In this document: positions 8,164-18,113 of the stretch, one piece after another | How the letters are laid out: each line of letters starts with the position of its first letter | Position numbering within the stretch: position 1 is the stretch's first letter | Source: Halarcobacter anaerophilus | Lineage (GTDB): Bacteria; Campylobacterota; Campylobacteria; Campylobacterales; Arcobacteraceae | Direction of reading: 5' to 3' | NCBI RefSeq assembly: GCF_006459125.1 | Contig: NZ_CP041070.1 | Span: 2,108,001 to 2,172,000, forward strand | Length of the DNA: 64,000 bases | Made by a program: the position numbers and the translations under genes | Notes under the pieces: generated by a model | The model's database searches: none | What the model was told of the DNA's origin: nothing | The model's input: only the letters and a program-made list of their open reading frames with translations

Positions 8164-9116
8164 TGAATAAAACAACAATATTAGCAACTATTTTTATAGT
8201 AGTAATGGCAGTTTTTCCGTTTTTAGTCGATTCTACCTGGCTTACTATCGGTATTACTTTTTTAGTATTTGCAACGGTTGCTTTTTCTCAAGATATAATT
8301 TTAGGAAGAGCAGGAGTATTTAATATGGGACATGCCATTTTCTTTGGTATAGGAGCATATACAACTGCTATTTTAAATGTGCATTTTGGATTTGAGATAA
8401 TAGAAACAATCCCTTTTGCAATCATTTTCCCTATAATCATTGCCATTTTACTTGCAGGTCCTATTATACACCTAAGAGGAGATTATCTTTTAGTTGCAAC
8501 TATCGGATTTAATATTATATTTGAACAAGTCCTAAAAAATGACGTATTTGGATTAACAGGCGGTCCAAACGGAATTTTCGGAATTGATGTGGTAAGAATT
8601 TTCGGATATGAACTATTCTCGGATACGGCAATTTATTATATGGCTTTTATTCTAATGATTTTAACTCTTATAATTATCAGAAATCTTGACAATTCAAGAT
8701 ACGGAAGAGCTTTATACTATATAAACAAAGATGAAATTGCGGCAAAATCTATGGGAATAAATATTCCTTATTATAAACTTTTTGCATTTGCATTAGGTGC
8801 TGCTATTGCAGGAGCCGCAGGAAGTATTTTTGCCGTTCAGTATTCAGCCGTAAGTCCCGAATCATTTAACTTTATGCAGTCTGTTATGTTCTTTGCAATC
8901 GTACTTGTAGGAGGTTCAGCCTCACTTCCGGGAGTTATTATAGGTACTTTCGTAATGTTCGTACTGCCTGAACTTTTTACTGAATTTAAAGAATCAAGAT
9001 ATCTGATTTTCGGTGCTGCTATGGTTTTAACTATGGTTTTAAGACCGAACGGTGTCTGGCCTGCAACTTTTGGAAATATACCGAAGTTTTTAAGACCTAA
9101 CAAAGGAGCTAAATAA
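8163..9116 (+). CDS. livM: Branched-chain amino-acid ABC transporter permease LivM
   Basis: The 317-residue permease has a polytopic profile. It shows the family motif ILGRAGVFNMGHAIFFGIGA (about 44-63) and the cytoplasmic coupling loop NKDEIAAKSMGINIPYYKLF. It pairs with LivH to form the membrane channel. The gene overlaps livH and livG by one base each, which indicates strict translational coupling and a balanced heterodimer. The length is usual for shorter LivM proteins without the long N-terminal extension. Confidence 0.93.
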   Translation: MNKTTILATIFIVVMAVFPFLVDSTWLTIGITFLVFATVAFSQDIILGRAGVFNMGHAIFFGIGAYTTAILNVHFGFEIIETIPFAIIFPIIIAILLAGPIIHLRGDYLLVATIGFNIIFEQVLKNDVFGLTGGPNGIFGIDVVRIFGYELFSDTAIYYMAFILMILTLIIIRNLDNSRYGRALYYINKDEIAAKSMGINIPYYKLFAFALGAAIAGAAGSIFAVQYSAVSPESFNFMQSVMFFAIVLVGGSASLPGVIIGTFVMFVLPELFTEFKESRYLIFGAAMVLTMVLRPNGVWPATFGNIPKFLRPNKGAK

Positions 9117-9895
9117 TGGAATATGTATTAGAAATAGAAAACGTATCTAAATTTTTCCACGGTTTAGTTGCCATTGACGATCTAACAATAAAAGTAAAAC
9201 CAGGGCAAATATATGGAATCATAGGTCCAAACGGTGCGGGAAAAACTACTCTTTTTAACTGTGTAACAGGTATTTATACTCCAGAAGAAGGAACTATAAA
9301 ATACAAAGGTGAAAATATCACGGGAATGGAACCTCATAAAATTGCAGGTCGAGGTATTTTAAGAACTTTTCAAAACATAAGACTTTTTAAAGAGATGAGT
9401 GTTGCAGAAAATATTATGGCAGGATACCACACAAAATCAAAACAAAAATGGTACCACGCAATTATCCATACGCCTTTTTACAAAAAAGATGAAAAAAAAG
9501 CTTGGGAAAAAGTTGAAGAACTAATGAAATTTTTCGGTTTAAGCAAATATGCCATGACTCCTACAGGAGATCTCTCTTACGGGAATCAAAGAAAAGTCGA
9601 AATGGCAAGAGCCCTTGCAGCAGATCCCGAACTTTTAATTTTAGATGAACCGGCTGCAGGTCTTAATGAAAATGAGACAAAAGAGCTTACAGAGATTATT
9701 AGAAGTATAAGCAAAATGGATATCGGTATTATGATGATTGAACATGATATGGAAATGGTAATGAGTCTAACAGATTATATAACTGTAATTAACTTCGGAA
9801 AAGAGATCTCGCAAGGAGTTCCGAGTTTTGTTCAAGATGACCCAAGAGTTATTGAAGCCTATATAGGTTCAGACGATGATGAGGATGAGGAGTAG
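9116..9895 (+). CDS. livG: Branched-chain amino-acid ABC transporter ATPase LivG
   Basis: The 259-residue ABC ATPase has Walker A GPNGAGKTT (about 36-44), a Q loop in RTFQNIRLF, a signature region where LSYGNQRKVEMARAL replaces the usual LSGGQ (as in LivG proteins), Walker B LLILDEPAAGLNE, and the switch His in MIEHDMEMV. Together with LivF it powers transport at the cytoplasmic face. The C-terminus is acidic (SDDDEDEE). It overlaps livM by one base and is 2 bp from livF. Confidence 0.94.
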   Translation: MEYVLEIENVSKFFHGLVAIDDLTIKVKPGQIYGIIGPNGAGKTTLFNCVTGIYTPEEGTIKYKGENITGMEPHKIAGRGILRTFQNIRLFKEMSVAENIMAGYHTKSKQKWYHAIIHTPFYKKDEKKAWEKVEELMKFFGLSKYAMTPTGDLSYGNQRKVEMARALAADPELLILDEPAAGLNENETKELTEIIRSISKMDIGIMMIEHDMEMVMSLTDYITVINFGKEISQGVPSFVQDDPRVIEAYIGSDDDEDEE

Positions 9896-9897
9896 CA

Positions 9898-10620
9898 ATG
9901 GTAAACAATGAAATTCTATTAGAAGTAAAAGATTTAGAAGTTAGTTACGGTGCCATTGCCGCAATAAAAGGTATCTCTTTACATGTAAACAGAGGTGAAG
10001 TAGTAACAATTCTAGGGGCAAACGGTGCGGGAAAAACCACAACTCTTAGAACAATATCAGGTCTTTTAAAAGCAAAAGCAGGTCATATTATTTTTGATAA
10101 AAACGATATTACCAAATCCGAAGCCCATGATATTGTTGCCCTTGGAATGTCTCACTCACCTGAAGGAAGACGGGTTTTCGGAACTTTAAGTGTAGAAGAG
10201 AACCTTATGATGGGAGCATATACTTTAAAAAATCACGATAAGGAGACACTAGAGTGGATATATGATATTTTACCTAGATTAAAAGAGAGAAAAAAACAGC
10301 TTGCAGGTACTCTTTCAGGAGGAGAACAACAAATGTTGGCAATCGGAAGAGCAATCATGTCAAAACCGAAATTATTGATTTTGGACGAGCCATCTTTAGG
10401 TTTGGCACCGATTTTAATTAAAGCAATTTTCAAAGCAGTAAAACAGATTGCACAAAGCGGTGTTACGGTGTTATTAGTTGAACAAAATGCAAAAGCGGCT
10501 TTAAAATTAGCTGATAGAGCATATGTTTTAGAAGTAGGGAAAATTACCCATGAAGGTACAGCGCAAGAGTTATTAAATTCTAAAACAATACAAGAAGCCT
10601 ATTTGGGTAAAAAACATTAA
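9898..10620 (+). CDS. livF: Branched-chain amino-acid ABC transporter ATPase LivF
   Basis: The 240-residue second ATPase of the transporter has Walker A GANGAGKTT, signature LSGGEQQMLAIGRA, Walker B LLILDEPSLGLAP and the H-loop region VLLVEQNAKAAL, where Gln-Asn replaces the switch His as is usual in LivF. It is the last gene of the liv operon. A structured intergenic region of 132 bp separates it from putA, which may mark the end of the operon or a regulated read-through. Confidence 0.94.
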   Translation: MVNNEILLEVKDLEVSYGAIAAIKGISLHVNRGEVVTILGANGAGKTTTLRTISGLLKAKAGHIIFDKNDITKSEAHDIVALGMSHSPEGRRVFGTLSVEENLMMGAYTLKNHDKETLEWIYDILPRLKERKKQLAGTLSGGEQQMLAIGRAIMSKPKLLILDEPSLGLAPILIKAIFKAVKQIAQSGVTVLLVEQNAKAALKLADRAYVLEVGKITHEGTAQELLNSKTIQEAYLGKKH

Positions 10621-10640
10621 TTAAAAAGAAGAAAAATATC

Positions 10641-10713
10641 AAGTAGCAAGAGGGGCGTACTTGGCGGTTGTCCCCTCTAAAGCACATTTAAAAGCGTGCG
10701 CTTTAAGCTACTT
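10641..10713 (+). ncRNA. Candidate structured leader RNA (three-way junction) between livF and putA
   Basis: A closing stem AAGTAGC (10641-10647) with GCTACTT (10707-10713) encloses a hairpin AGAGGGG (10649-10655)/CCCCTCT (10672-10678) with a 16-nt loop, and a third arm. In the third arm GCTTT (10700-10704) can pair either with AAAGC at 10679-10683 or with AAAGC at 10691-10695, two mutually exclusive hairpins. It ends 39 nt before the putA ATG. It could be a cis-regulatory leader of putA, such as an amino-acid-responsive switch, or an RNA processing element after livF. No known riboswitch consensus was recognised. Confidence 0.45.
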
Positions 10714-10752
10714 AAACTTTTATTAAACTTTGATAAATTTTAAGGATCGCAA

Positions 10753-13700
10753 ATGAAAAATGAACAAGAAATGATTCAATCGGCTATAAAATTAGCAGAA
10801 AAATGGCAAAACAGAGCAACACAGCTTGTAAGTGACTTTGACAAAGAGTTTTACGTAAAAATGAACAAAATGTTGGAACATCCCGAAGATAAAGCTTTAT
10901 TAATTGAGCTTATGGATCAATGTTTCAGATGTAAATCAAACAAAAGAGTAGCTGACCAAATCTGCTTTTTATTAGAAAAGCACGGTATGGCACATTTTTT
11001 TACTACAAAAGATAAAACTCTATTATGGTTGTTTCAAAACTTAGGAAAATATCTTCCTGATATCTCTGTTCCGCTGTTTGTAAAACAAATTAGAGAAGAT
11101 ACTAAAACAGTTGTATTAAAAGGAGAAAAAGAGCCTTTTAATAAACATTTAGAGATGAGAAAAAAAGAGGGAACCAGAGTAAATATCAACCTAATAGGAG
11201 AGGTTGTATTAGGTGAAGAAGAGGCACAAGAGAGAATTGAAAAATATTTAGAAGCTTTAAAAAATCCTAATATAGACTATATCTCAATTAAAATTTCTAC
11301 AATCTATTCTCAAATCAATGCTTTGGATATTGAGCATACAGTTGAAGTTTTAGTAGAAAAACTAAGCAAACTCTATGCACAAGCAAAAAAATATCCATAT
11401 ATAGCTCCTGACGGAACAAAATCAAATAAATTTATAAATCTTGATATGGAAGAGTATAGAGATTTAGCAATTACTGTTGAAGTATTCAAAAGAACTTTAG
11501 AAAAAGAGGAGTTTAAAGACTTCTATGCAGGAATAGTTCTTCAAGCATATCTTCCGGATTCTCATCTTTGGCAAAAACACCTTAGAGACTGGGCAAAACA
11601 AAGAGTTGAAAACGGCGGAAGCCCTATTAAATTCAGACTTGTAAAAGGTGCAAATATGGAGATGGAAGAGACAGAATCATCTCAAAGACATTGGGAAATG
11701 GTAACATATACAGACAAAAGTGATACGGACTCAAACTATAAAAGAATGGCAAGATATGCCCTACAACCCGAAAACGCCCAATATATGAATATAGGAACAG
11801 CTTCACACAATCTTTTTGAACAAGCTTTTGCAGTAACAATGGCTGAAAACTTTAAAACAGAGCAATACCATACCGTAGAGATGCTTGAAGGTATGAGTGA
11901 AGCTGCAAGATTAGCAGTAAAAGAGATTTCAAAAAATGTAATTTTATATGCACCTACTGCGGCAATGGAACAGTTTACAAATGCTATTGCCTATCTTGTT
12001 AGAAGACTTGATGAAAATACGGGAGATGATAACTTTATTAGATATTCATTCGGACTTAAAGTAGGAAGCGCAGATTGGAATATGCAAAAAGAGCTTTTCC
12101 TAAAATCATTTGAAAATGAAAAAACTTCATTTGTAGGTTCAAAAAGAAAACAAAACAGACTTACTGAAAAATGGGAAGATTATAATAAAAGTTCATACGA
12201 TACAAAAGAGTATGCTTCAGAAGCAGATACCGATTTTGTACTTCCTGCTAACCAAGAGTGGGCAAGAGATATCGTAAAAAAATGGAAATTTTCAAAAGAT
12301 ACCCAACATGAAGTTAAACCTATAATTGTTGCAGGAGAAGAGATTAGAGATAGAATTATTGTTGAAGCTATTGATAAATCTCAACTAGAAGAAAAAGTTT
12401 TAGCAGGTAAATTTGCAACTGCAACTGCAACTGACCTTAAAAAAGCAGTTGATACGGCAAAAGCAGATGTGGACGGATGGAGAAGTTTAAGCCATGAACA
12501 AAGACATGCAGCTTTAAAACAAGTTGCTATAAAGGTAAGAGAAAGAAGAGCTGAACTACTTGGAGTTGCAGCGGCAGAAGTGGGTAAAGTGTTCACTGAA
12601 ACAGATGTTGAAGTTAGTGAAGCAATCGACTTTTTAGAATTTTATCCATACTCAACCCACTATTTTGAAAAATACGAAAACTTGGAATTTGCAGGAAAAG
12701 GTGTAGGTGTTGTTATTCCTCCTTGGAACTTCCCTGTTGCCATTCCTTTAGGCGGTATTGCGGCAACTTTAGCTTCTGGAAATACGGCAATAATCAAACC
12801 TGCATCGGCAGCTGCACTTACGGCTTATGAAATGTGCAAATGCTTCTGGGATGCCGGTATTTCTAAAAATATATTGCAATTCGTACCTTGTCCGGGAAGT
12901 TTGGCAGGAGAACATTTGATCGGAAACAAAGATGTTGATTTTGTTATTCTAACAGGTGGAGAAGATACTGCTGCAACTATGTTAAAAACAAGAGCAGATT
13001 TATACCTAACAGCTGAAACAGGCGGTAAAGATGCAACAATCGTTACTAGTATGGCAGATAGAGAACAAGCTATTAAAAATGTTTGCCACAGTGCTTTTTC
13101 AAACTCAGGTCAAAAATGTTCGGCAACTTCACTTTTAGTTTTGGAAGAAGAAGTTTACAATGACGAAGCCTTTAAAAAAGCCTTAGCTGATGCGGCAAGA
13201 TCTATGAGTGTAGGTTCTGTTTGGAACTTAAACAACAGAATAGGAACATTGGCAAATCCTGTATCAGGAAAACTGAAAAAAGCAATTGATACATTAGAAG
13301 ACGGTGAAGAGTGGCTTGTATCTCCTGAATTTGCACATAATAATGAGTATATGTTAAAACCTGCTATAAAATGGGGTGTAAAAGAGGGAAGCTTTATGCA
13401 TATGAATGAGCTTTTCGGACCCGTACTAGCTGTAATAAAAGCAAAAAATTTAAAACATGCGGTTGATATTGTAAATGCTACAGGATATGGACTTACTTCT
13501 GGTATTGAATCTTTAGATGAAAGAGAAGTTGAATACTGGAAAAATAATACAAAAGCAGGTAACCTTTATATTAACAGAGGAACCACGGGTGCTATTGTTA
13601 CAAGACAACCTTTCGGCGGTATGGGAAAATCTGCAATCGGTGCAGGAAGAAAAGTCGGTATTTTTAATTATGTAACTCAATTTATGGATTTTAAAGAGAT

Positions 13701-14322
13701 CTCTAAACCAAAAATTTCGACTAGATATAATAATGATTTAACAAGATTTATCGAAAAAGCAAAACAATCAAATAAAAACAAAGAAGATTTTGAAAAATTA
13801 GAGATTGCACTTCAATCATATCTTGATAATTTTACACATGAATTCTCTTTAGAAAAAGATTACTGCAAAGTAAGAGGTGAAGACAATTTATTTAAATATC
13901 TTCCTATTAAAAACGTTCTTATCAGAGTATCTAAAGATGATTCTATTTTTGAAGCAGTTTCAAGAATACTTGCAGCAAGAGTTGCAAAAACGCACTTTAG
14001 AGTATCTATTGATAACAATGAAGAGGTATTTAACTTCCTTGAAGAATCAAAGGCCCAATTATTTACTGCAAGAGATACTATGGCAAAAGAAGATGATTCC
14101 CAATTCTTACAGGCACTTGCTAATTATGAAAGAGTTATCTACTCGGATATTGCAAAAGTTCCGTCAAGCGTATTTGAAAAAGCGGCACAGTCTCTTACTT
14201 TTATTGTAAGAGCTAAACCTATGATGGAAGGAAGACTTGAACTTCTTAACTACTTTATAGAACAATCAATCTCTCACTCTTTCCACAGATATGGAAATAT
14301 CGGTGCAAGAGGAATTAAATAA
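10753..14322 (+). CDS. putA: Bifunctional proline dehydrogenase / glutamate-semialdehyde dehydrogenase
   Basis: The 1189-residue PutA has a proline dehydrogenase barrel in the first about 480 residues (FAD/substrate region including FRLVKGANMEMEE and YMNIGTASHN). An aldehyde dehydrogenase domain follows (about 540-1010) with PPWNFPVAIP, the general-base Glu in AETGGKD and the catalytic Cys in FSNSGQKCSATS. A C-terminal extension of about 170 residues comes after that. It oxidises proline to P5C, passing electrons to quinone, and then to glutamate with NAD. There is no N-terminal RHH DNA-binding domain, unlike E. coli PutA, so it should not repress its own gene. ATG 10753 follows AAGGA by 6 nt. 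Confidence 0.96.
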   Translation: MKNEQEMIQSAIKLAEKWQNRATQLVSDFDKEFYVKMNKMLEHPEDKALLIELMDQCFRCKSNKRVADQICFLLEKHGMAHFFTTKDKTLLWLFQNLGKYLPDISVPLFVKQIREDTKTVVLKGEKEPFNKHLEMRKKEGTRVNINLIGEVVLGEEEAQERIEKYLEALKNPNIDYISIKISTIYSQINALDIEHTVEVLVEKLSKLYAQAKKYPYIAPDGTKSNKFINLDMEEYRDLAITVEVFKRTLEKEEFKDFYAGIVLQAYLPDSHLWQKHLRDWAKQRVENGGSPIKFRLVKGANMEMEETESSQRHWEMVTYTDKSDTDSNYKRMARYALQPENAQYMNIGTASHNLFEQAFAVTMAENFKTEQYHTVEMLEGMSEAARLAVKEISKNVILYAPTAAMEQFTNAIAYLVRRLDENTGDDNFIRYSFGLKVGSADWNMQKELFLKSFENEKTSFVGSKRKQNRLTEKWEDYNKSSYDTKEYASEADTDFVLPANQEWARDIVKKWKFSKDTQHEVKPIIVAGEEIRDRIIVEAIDKSQLEEKVLAGKFATATATDLKKAVDTAKADVDGWRSLSHEQRHAALKQVAIKVRERRAELLGVAAAEVGKVFTETDVEVSEAIDFLEFYPYSTHYFEKYENLEFAGKGVGVVIPPWNFPVAIPLGGIAATLASGNTAIIKPASAAALTAYEMCKCFWDAGISKNILQFVPCPGSLAGEHLIGNKDVDFVILTGGEDTAATMLKTRADLYLTAETGGKDATIVTSMADREQAIKNVCHSAFSNSGQKCSATSLLVLEEEVYNDEAFKKALADAARSMSVGSVWNLNNRIGTLANPVSGKLKKAIDTLEDGEEWLVSPEFAHNNEYMLKPAIKWGVKEGSFMHMNELFGPVLAVIKAKNLKHAVDIVNATGYGLTSGIESLDEREVEYWKNNTKAGNLYINRGTTGAIVTRQPFGGMGKSAIGAGRKVGIFNYVTQFMDFKEISKPKISTRYNNDLTRFIEKAKQSNKNKEDFEKLEIALQSYLDNFTHEFSLEKDYCKVRGEDNLFKYLPIKNVLIRVSKDDSIFEAVSRILAARVAKTHFRVSIDNNEEVFNFLEESKAQLFTARDTMAKEDDSQFLQALANYERVIYSDIAKVPSSVFEKAAQSLTFIVRAKPMMEGRLELLNYFIEQSISHSFHRYGNIGARGIK

Positions 14323-14341
14323 GAAGGTCTCCTTCTTATTT
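14317..14341 (+). terminator. Perfect 11-bp hairpin at the putA stop
   Basis: AAATAAGAAGG (14317-14327) and CCTTCTTATTT (14331-14341) flank a TCT loop and include the putA stop codon. The stem is short on GC and the following T tract is weak (TTTAAACC), so it may terminate only partly or protect the 3' end. Confidence 0.5.
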
Positions 14342-14387
14342 AAACCTTTGATTATCTACTAACAATCATAACAAACTAGGAAAAAAA

Positions 14388-16103
14388 ATGGAAATATGGA
14401 TTATAATATTCATATGTTTCTTCATCTTTATATTTGCTTGGTATATACATGATAAATATGTACAAAGAAAACATCAAATTTTAGTAAACTACCCTATTAT
14501 AGGAAGATTACGATTTGTTTTTCAAGAGTTTAGAGAGCCCTTTAGACAATATTTCGGTGATGAAAAGTTTTATGAATCAATGGATAAATTAGAGTGGGTT
14601 TACAGTGCCGCAAGAGATAAAGTTAATTTCTCATCTTTTTCCCCCTCTCAACCTCTGCCAAAACCTAAATTTATGTTAAGACATACGAATATTGTTTTAA
14701 ACGATAATGAAGTAGAAAATGATTTTAGAGTAACTTTCGGAGAAAAAAGGGAAAAACCTTTTATCACTTCATCTATAATTGCAAGAGCCCCTATGAGTGA
14801 CGGTTCTATTTCTCCTGAGGGAACAAGAGCTTTTGTTCAGGGTTCAAAACTGGGCAGTTTTCCTATTAACACGGGAGAAGGCGGTCTAACCTCAAACTTT
14901 TTTGTAACACACAATAACTATAACGCCAAATATATTACAGAAATAAAAGGGAATAAAAAACAATCTAAAATATTTAAAATTTCAAAAATACTTTTTAATT
15001 TACCTGTTGCAGTAGATATCTACAGAAAAATCATTTTTAAAAATGATCCTCTAGCTGATACTTATGTTTTCAACAAAGAAAAAGAGTGCTTTTTCAGACC
15101 TAATTGGGATGCGCCCGTGGACTCTTTTCCAAAAGAAGTTCCCGAAGATATGCCTGATATTATTTTACAAAGAAGTTCAGGACTTTACGGAGTTAGAACA
15201 ATAAACGGAGAATTTGACAAACAAAGATATAAAAAGCAGATGAGTTTTTGTCGTATGACAGAGATAAAAATAGCCCAAGGAGCAAAACAAACGGGAGGAA
15301 AACTGATTGCAAATAAAGTAACCCCTGCTATTGCTTATTATAGAAATATTCCTGCTTATAAAGATGCTTTCTCTCCAAACAGATTTCCTTATGCAAACAG
15401 TGTTGAAGAGCTTTTTGATTTTATAGGAGAACTTCAAAAAATATCACAAAAACCAGTAGGAATAAAAATAGTAATTTCAGATTATGAAAATATTGTTCCC
15501 CTTGCAAAAGAGATAAAAAGAAGAGTCGAATTAAATCTTCCTTATCCTGATTATATCTCAATTGACGGAGGAAGAGGAGGAAGTGCAACGGCTCCACTTG
15601 ATATGATGGAAAGAATCGGTATGGATATAAGAGATGCCCTTTATCTTGTTGACAAAGTCTTAAAAGATTACGAGATAAGAGATAAAATAAAGATCTCGGC
15701 AAGCGGAAAGATCTTGACTCCTGATGATGTTATTATAATACTTTGTTTAGGTGCCGATTTCGTTCAAATAGCAAGAGGATTTATGATGAGTGCCGGCTGC
15801 ATAAGAGCAAGATATTGTTCAGGTGCTACAAAACATCAATGTCCAGTAGGTCTTGCCACGCAAAATAAAAAAAAGAGAAAACACTATTTTGTAAACAAAC
15901 ACTCAGAATATATAAAAAATTATCATAATCAGATATTAAAAAATATGAAAAGTTTACTTGCAGTAATGGGAGTAAAAAATATAAAAGAATTAGATAAAAA
16001 CAAACTTATCTTTTTGGATAAAGATTCAAAAATACATGATGATATGGATGCTTTGTTCGAAAGAAGAATATTTTTAAAAAAGGATAATAAAAAAAATGTT
16101 TAG
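14388..16103 (+). CDS. Membrane-anchored FMN-binding glutamate-synthase-like protein
   Basis: The 571-residue protein has an N-terminal membrane helix (about residues 3-19). A GltB-type FMN-binding synthase domain follows, with the phosphate/FMN segment [19 protein letters not shown] and the iron-sulfur cysteines of GAGAT-like type in [19 protein letters not shown]. The glutaminase domain of true glutamate synthase is missing, so ammonia or another electron acceptor may be used; the physiological reaction of these stand-alone proteins is not settled. It follows putA, which yields glutamate, suggesting a link to glutamate metabolism. It overlaps the chemoreceptor gene by 8 bp. Confidence 0.85.
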   Translation: MEIWIIIFICFFIFIFAWYIHDKYVQRKHQILVNYPIIGRLRFVFQEFREPFRQYFGDEKFYESMDKLEWVYSAARDKVNFSSFSPSQPLPKPKFMLRHTNIVLNDNEVENDFRVTFGEKREKPFITSSIIARAPMSDGSISPEGTRAFVQGSKLGSFPINTGEGGLTSNFFVTHNNYNAKYITEIKGNKKQSKIFKISKILFNLPVAVDIYRKIIFKNDPLADTYVFNKEKECFFRPNWDAPVDSFPKEVPEDMPDIILQRSSGLYGVRTINGEFDKQRYKKQMSFCRMTEIKIAQGAKQTGGKLIANKVTPAIAYYRNIPAYKDAFSPNRFPYANSVEELFDFIGELQKISQKPVGIKIVISDYENIVPLAKEIKRRVELNLPYPDYISIDGGRGGSATAPLDMMERIGMDIRDALYLVDKVLKDYEIRDKIKISASGKILTPDDVIIILCLGADFVQIARGFMMSAGCIRARYCSGATKHQCPVGLATQNKKKRKHYFVNKHSEYIKNYHNQILKNMKSLLAVMGVKNIKELDKNKLIFLDKDSKIHDDMDALFERRIFLKKDNKKNV

Positions 16104-17982
16104 ATTAAACAATCTTAAAATTGTAAATAAAGTTAACATTTCACCCGTAGTTGTAATGTTATTTTTAATACTTATCTCACTATTTTCCATAAATACTTTA
16201 AAAAACGATAAAAAAACTTTTAAAGATATTGTAGAAGTAAAATTTGAGCTTTTAAATTTAGGAAACAAACTTTTAATAGATACAAGTTCATACAATACTT
16301 TAGTCTATAAAGTTTTTAATTATGTAACAAATGCTTATGAAGATTCTCAAATCAATGAACAAATAGAGCTTATAGGAAAGATAAAAAAAGTTGTCGCAAA
16401 AGATTTAAAAGAGTTAAAACTTTTAGCAAAAGAGAATACTCAGATAAATAAAAACGTTCTTAGTGTGGAAAAATATATTATAAGTTATAACCAAGCAGTA
16501 GACGATGCTATGAATGACGTAATGAATATAACTTTAGACAGACTTCTAGATGCAGATATATTTTTTGTAAAAATTGAAAAAGAGTTAAAAAAAATAAATA
16601 CCTATGTAAATAAAACAAATATTATCGCATATAAACAATCTCTTGAAAATATAGACTGGGCAAGCAATATAATGTACTTTTTAGTTGCGGCAGTTCTTCT
16701 TTTATCTTTATTGATTACTTTTTTAGTGGCAAAATCTATAAAAGATCCTCTAAAAGAGTTTCAGCTTGGCTTATTGGACTTTTTCAAATATCTAAATCAA
16801 GATACAAAAGAGGCAAAACTTATAAAACTTGACGGAAATGATGAATTAGGACAAATGGCTAAAATAGTAAATAACAATATAAAAAAATCTAAAGTTCAAA
16901 TTGACAAAGACAGAGAACTGGTAAACAATGCAATTAATTGTGCAAATGAAGCAAAAAAAGGTTTTTTAAATATAAAAATTGAAGGTGAAACAACAAATCC
17001 AGCTTTAAATAAATTAAAAGAGGTGATAAACGAAATGCTTGAAAAAATAGAGATTAATATTAAAAATGCAATGAATGTTCTCTCTTTTTACACCCAATAT
17101 GATTACAGACCTAGAATTGATACGACACATATTCAAGGAGATTTAAAAGACTTAAGTTTAGATATAAACTCTTTAGCAGAAGCAATTAGCTCAATGTTAA
17201 AAGAGAATCAAAGCATAGGAACAGTTTTATCTTCAAGTGCAAACAGTCTTTCAAGCGATGTTGAAAATCTTACAAAAGCCGCAAACACGCAGGCAGCTTC
17301 CCTTGAAGAGACGGCAGCTGCAATTGAAGAGATTACTTCAAATATGCAAAATAGTTCGGAAAATATAAACAAAATGAATTCTTATGCAAACGAAGTATCA
17401 AACTCTGTAACAAAAGGGCAAAATTTGGCAGCGAAAACGACCTCTTCAATGGATGAGATTAATGAAGAAGTAACAGCTATTAATGAAGCAATTACGGTAA
17501 TAGATCAAATAGCCTTCCAAACAAATATACTTTCACTAAACGCAGCAGTCGAAGCGGCAACAGCGGGAGAAGCTGGAAAAGGCTTTGCCGTAGTTGCACA
17601 AGAAGTTAGAAACTTAGCTGCAAGAAGTGCCCAGGCAGCTAAAGAGATTAAAGAGTTAGTAGGAAGAGCAACAATTAAAGCCGATGAAGGTAAAGAGATC
17701 TCTTCTGAAATGATAAACGGATATAAAGAGCTAAATGAAAATATTCATAATACTCTTCTTCTTATAGATGAAGTTTTTCAATCATCAAAAGAACAATTTA
17801 CGACAATGCAGCAGATAAACAATACTGTAAATAACTTAGACAGCGTAACACAACAAAACAGTATTGTCGCCCAAAAAACAGAAGAAGTGGCTATTGAAGT
17901 AAACAAAATAGCACAAAAGGTTGTAGAACAAACAAATAATAAAAAGTTTGAAGAAGAAAAAAAAGAAGAAATTCCGGCTTAA
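16096..17982 (+). CDS. Methyl-accepting chemotaxis protein
   Basis: The 628-residue chemoreceptor has TM1 at about 12-34, a helical periplasmic sensor with a four-helix-bundle look (about 35-188), TM2 at about 190-213, a HAMP-like linker and a cytoplasmic signalling hairpin. The hairpin tip is very conserved: [20 protein letters not shown], then [19 protein letters not shown]. It should relay an unknown attractant or repellent to CheA/CheW. The start ATG is inside the end of the glutamate-synthase-like gene (8-bp overlap), so sensing of an amino acid or redox state produced by the upstream enzymes is possible but unproven. Confidence 0.93.
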   Translation: MFRLNNLKIVNKVNISPVVVMLFLILISLFSINTLKNDKKTFKDIVEVKFELLNLGNKLLIDTSSYNTLVYKVFNYVTNAYEDSQINEQIELIGKIKKVVAKDLKELKLLAKENTQINKNVLSVEKYIISYNQAVDDAMNDVMNITLDRLLDADIFFVKIEKELKKINTYVNKTNIIAYKQSLENIDWASNIMYFLVAAVLLLSLLITFLVAKSIKDPLKEFQLGLLDFFKYLNQDTKEAKLIKLDGNDELGQMAKIVNNNIKKSKVQIDKDRELVNNAINCANEAKKGFLNIKIEGETTNPALNKLKEVINEMLEKIEINIKNAMNVLSFYTQYDYRPRIDTTHIQGDLKDLSLDINSLAEAISSMLKENQSIGTVLSSSANSLSSDVENLTKAANTQAASLEETAAAIEEITSNMQNSSENINKMNSYANEVSNSVTKGQNLAAKTTSSMDEINEEVTAINEAITVIDQIAFQTNILSLNAAVEAATAGEAGKGFAVVAQEVRNLAARSAQAAKEIKELVGRATIKADEGKEISSEMINGYKELNENIHNTLLLIDEVFQSSKEQFTTMQQINNTVNNLDSVTQQNSIVAQKTEEVAIEVNKIAQKVVEQTNNKKFEEEKKEEIPA

Positions 17983-17989
17983 TCTAATA

Positions 17990-18019
17990 AAGAAGAGAGA
18001 AATAATTTTATCTCTTCTT
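17990..18019 (+). terminator. Hairpin after the chemoreceptor gene
   Basis: AAGAAGAGA (17990-17998) pairs with TCTCTTCTT (18011-18019) around a 12-nt AT-rich loop, 8 nt after the stop codon, and is followed by an AT-rich but interrupted T tract. A plausible weak intrinsic terminator. Confidence 0.45.
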
Positions 18020-18113
18020 CTTAAATTATTAATATAAATTATCCAATTTAGACTTGATTTTATGAAATAACAATATTATAATAAACAATAAAAGTTTAAA
18101 TATAGGGTTGTGC

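Noticed and set aside
13877-14209. 110-codon plus-strand frame inside putA
   Set aside because: Overlaps the conserved C-terminus of PutA in another frame; composition is that of a shifted coding frame.
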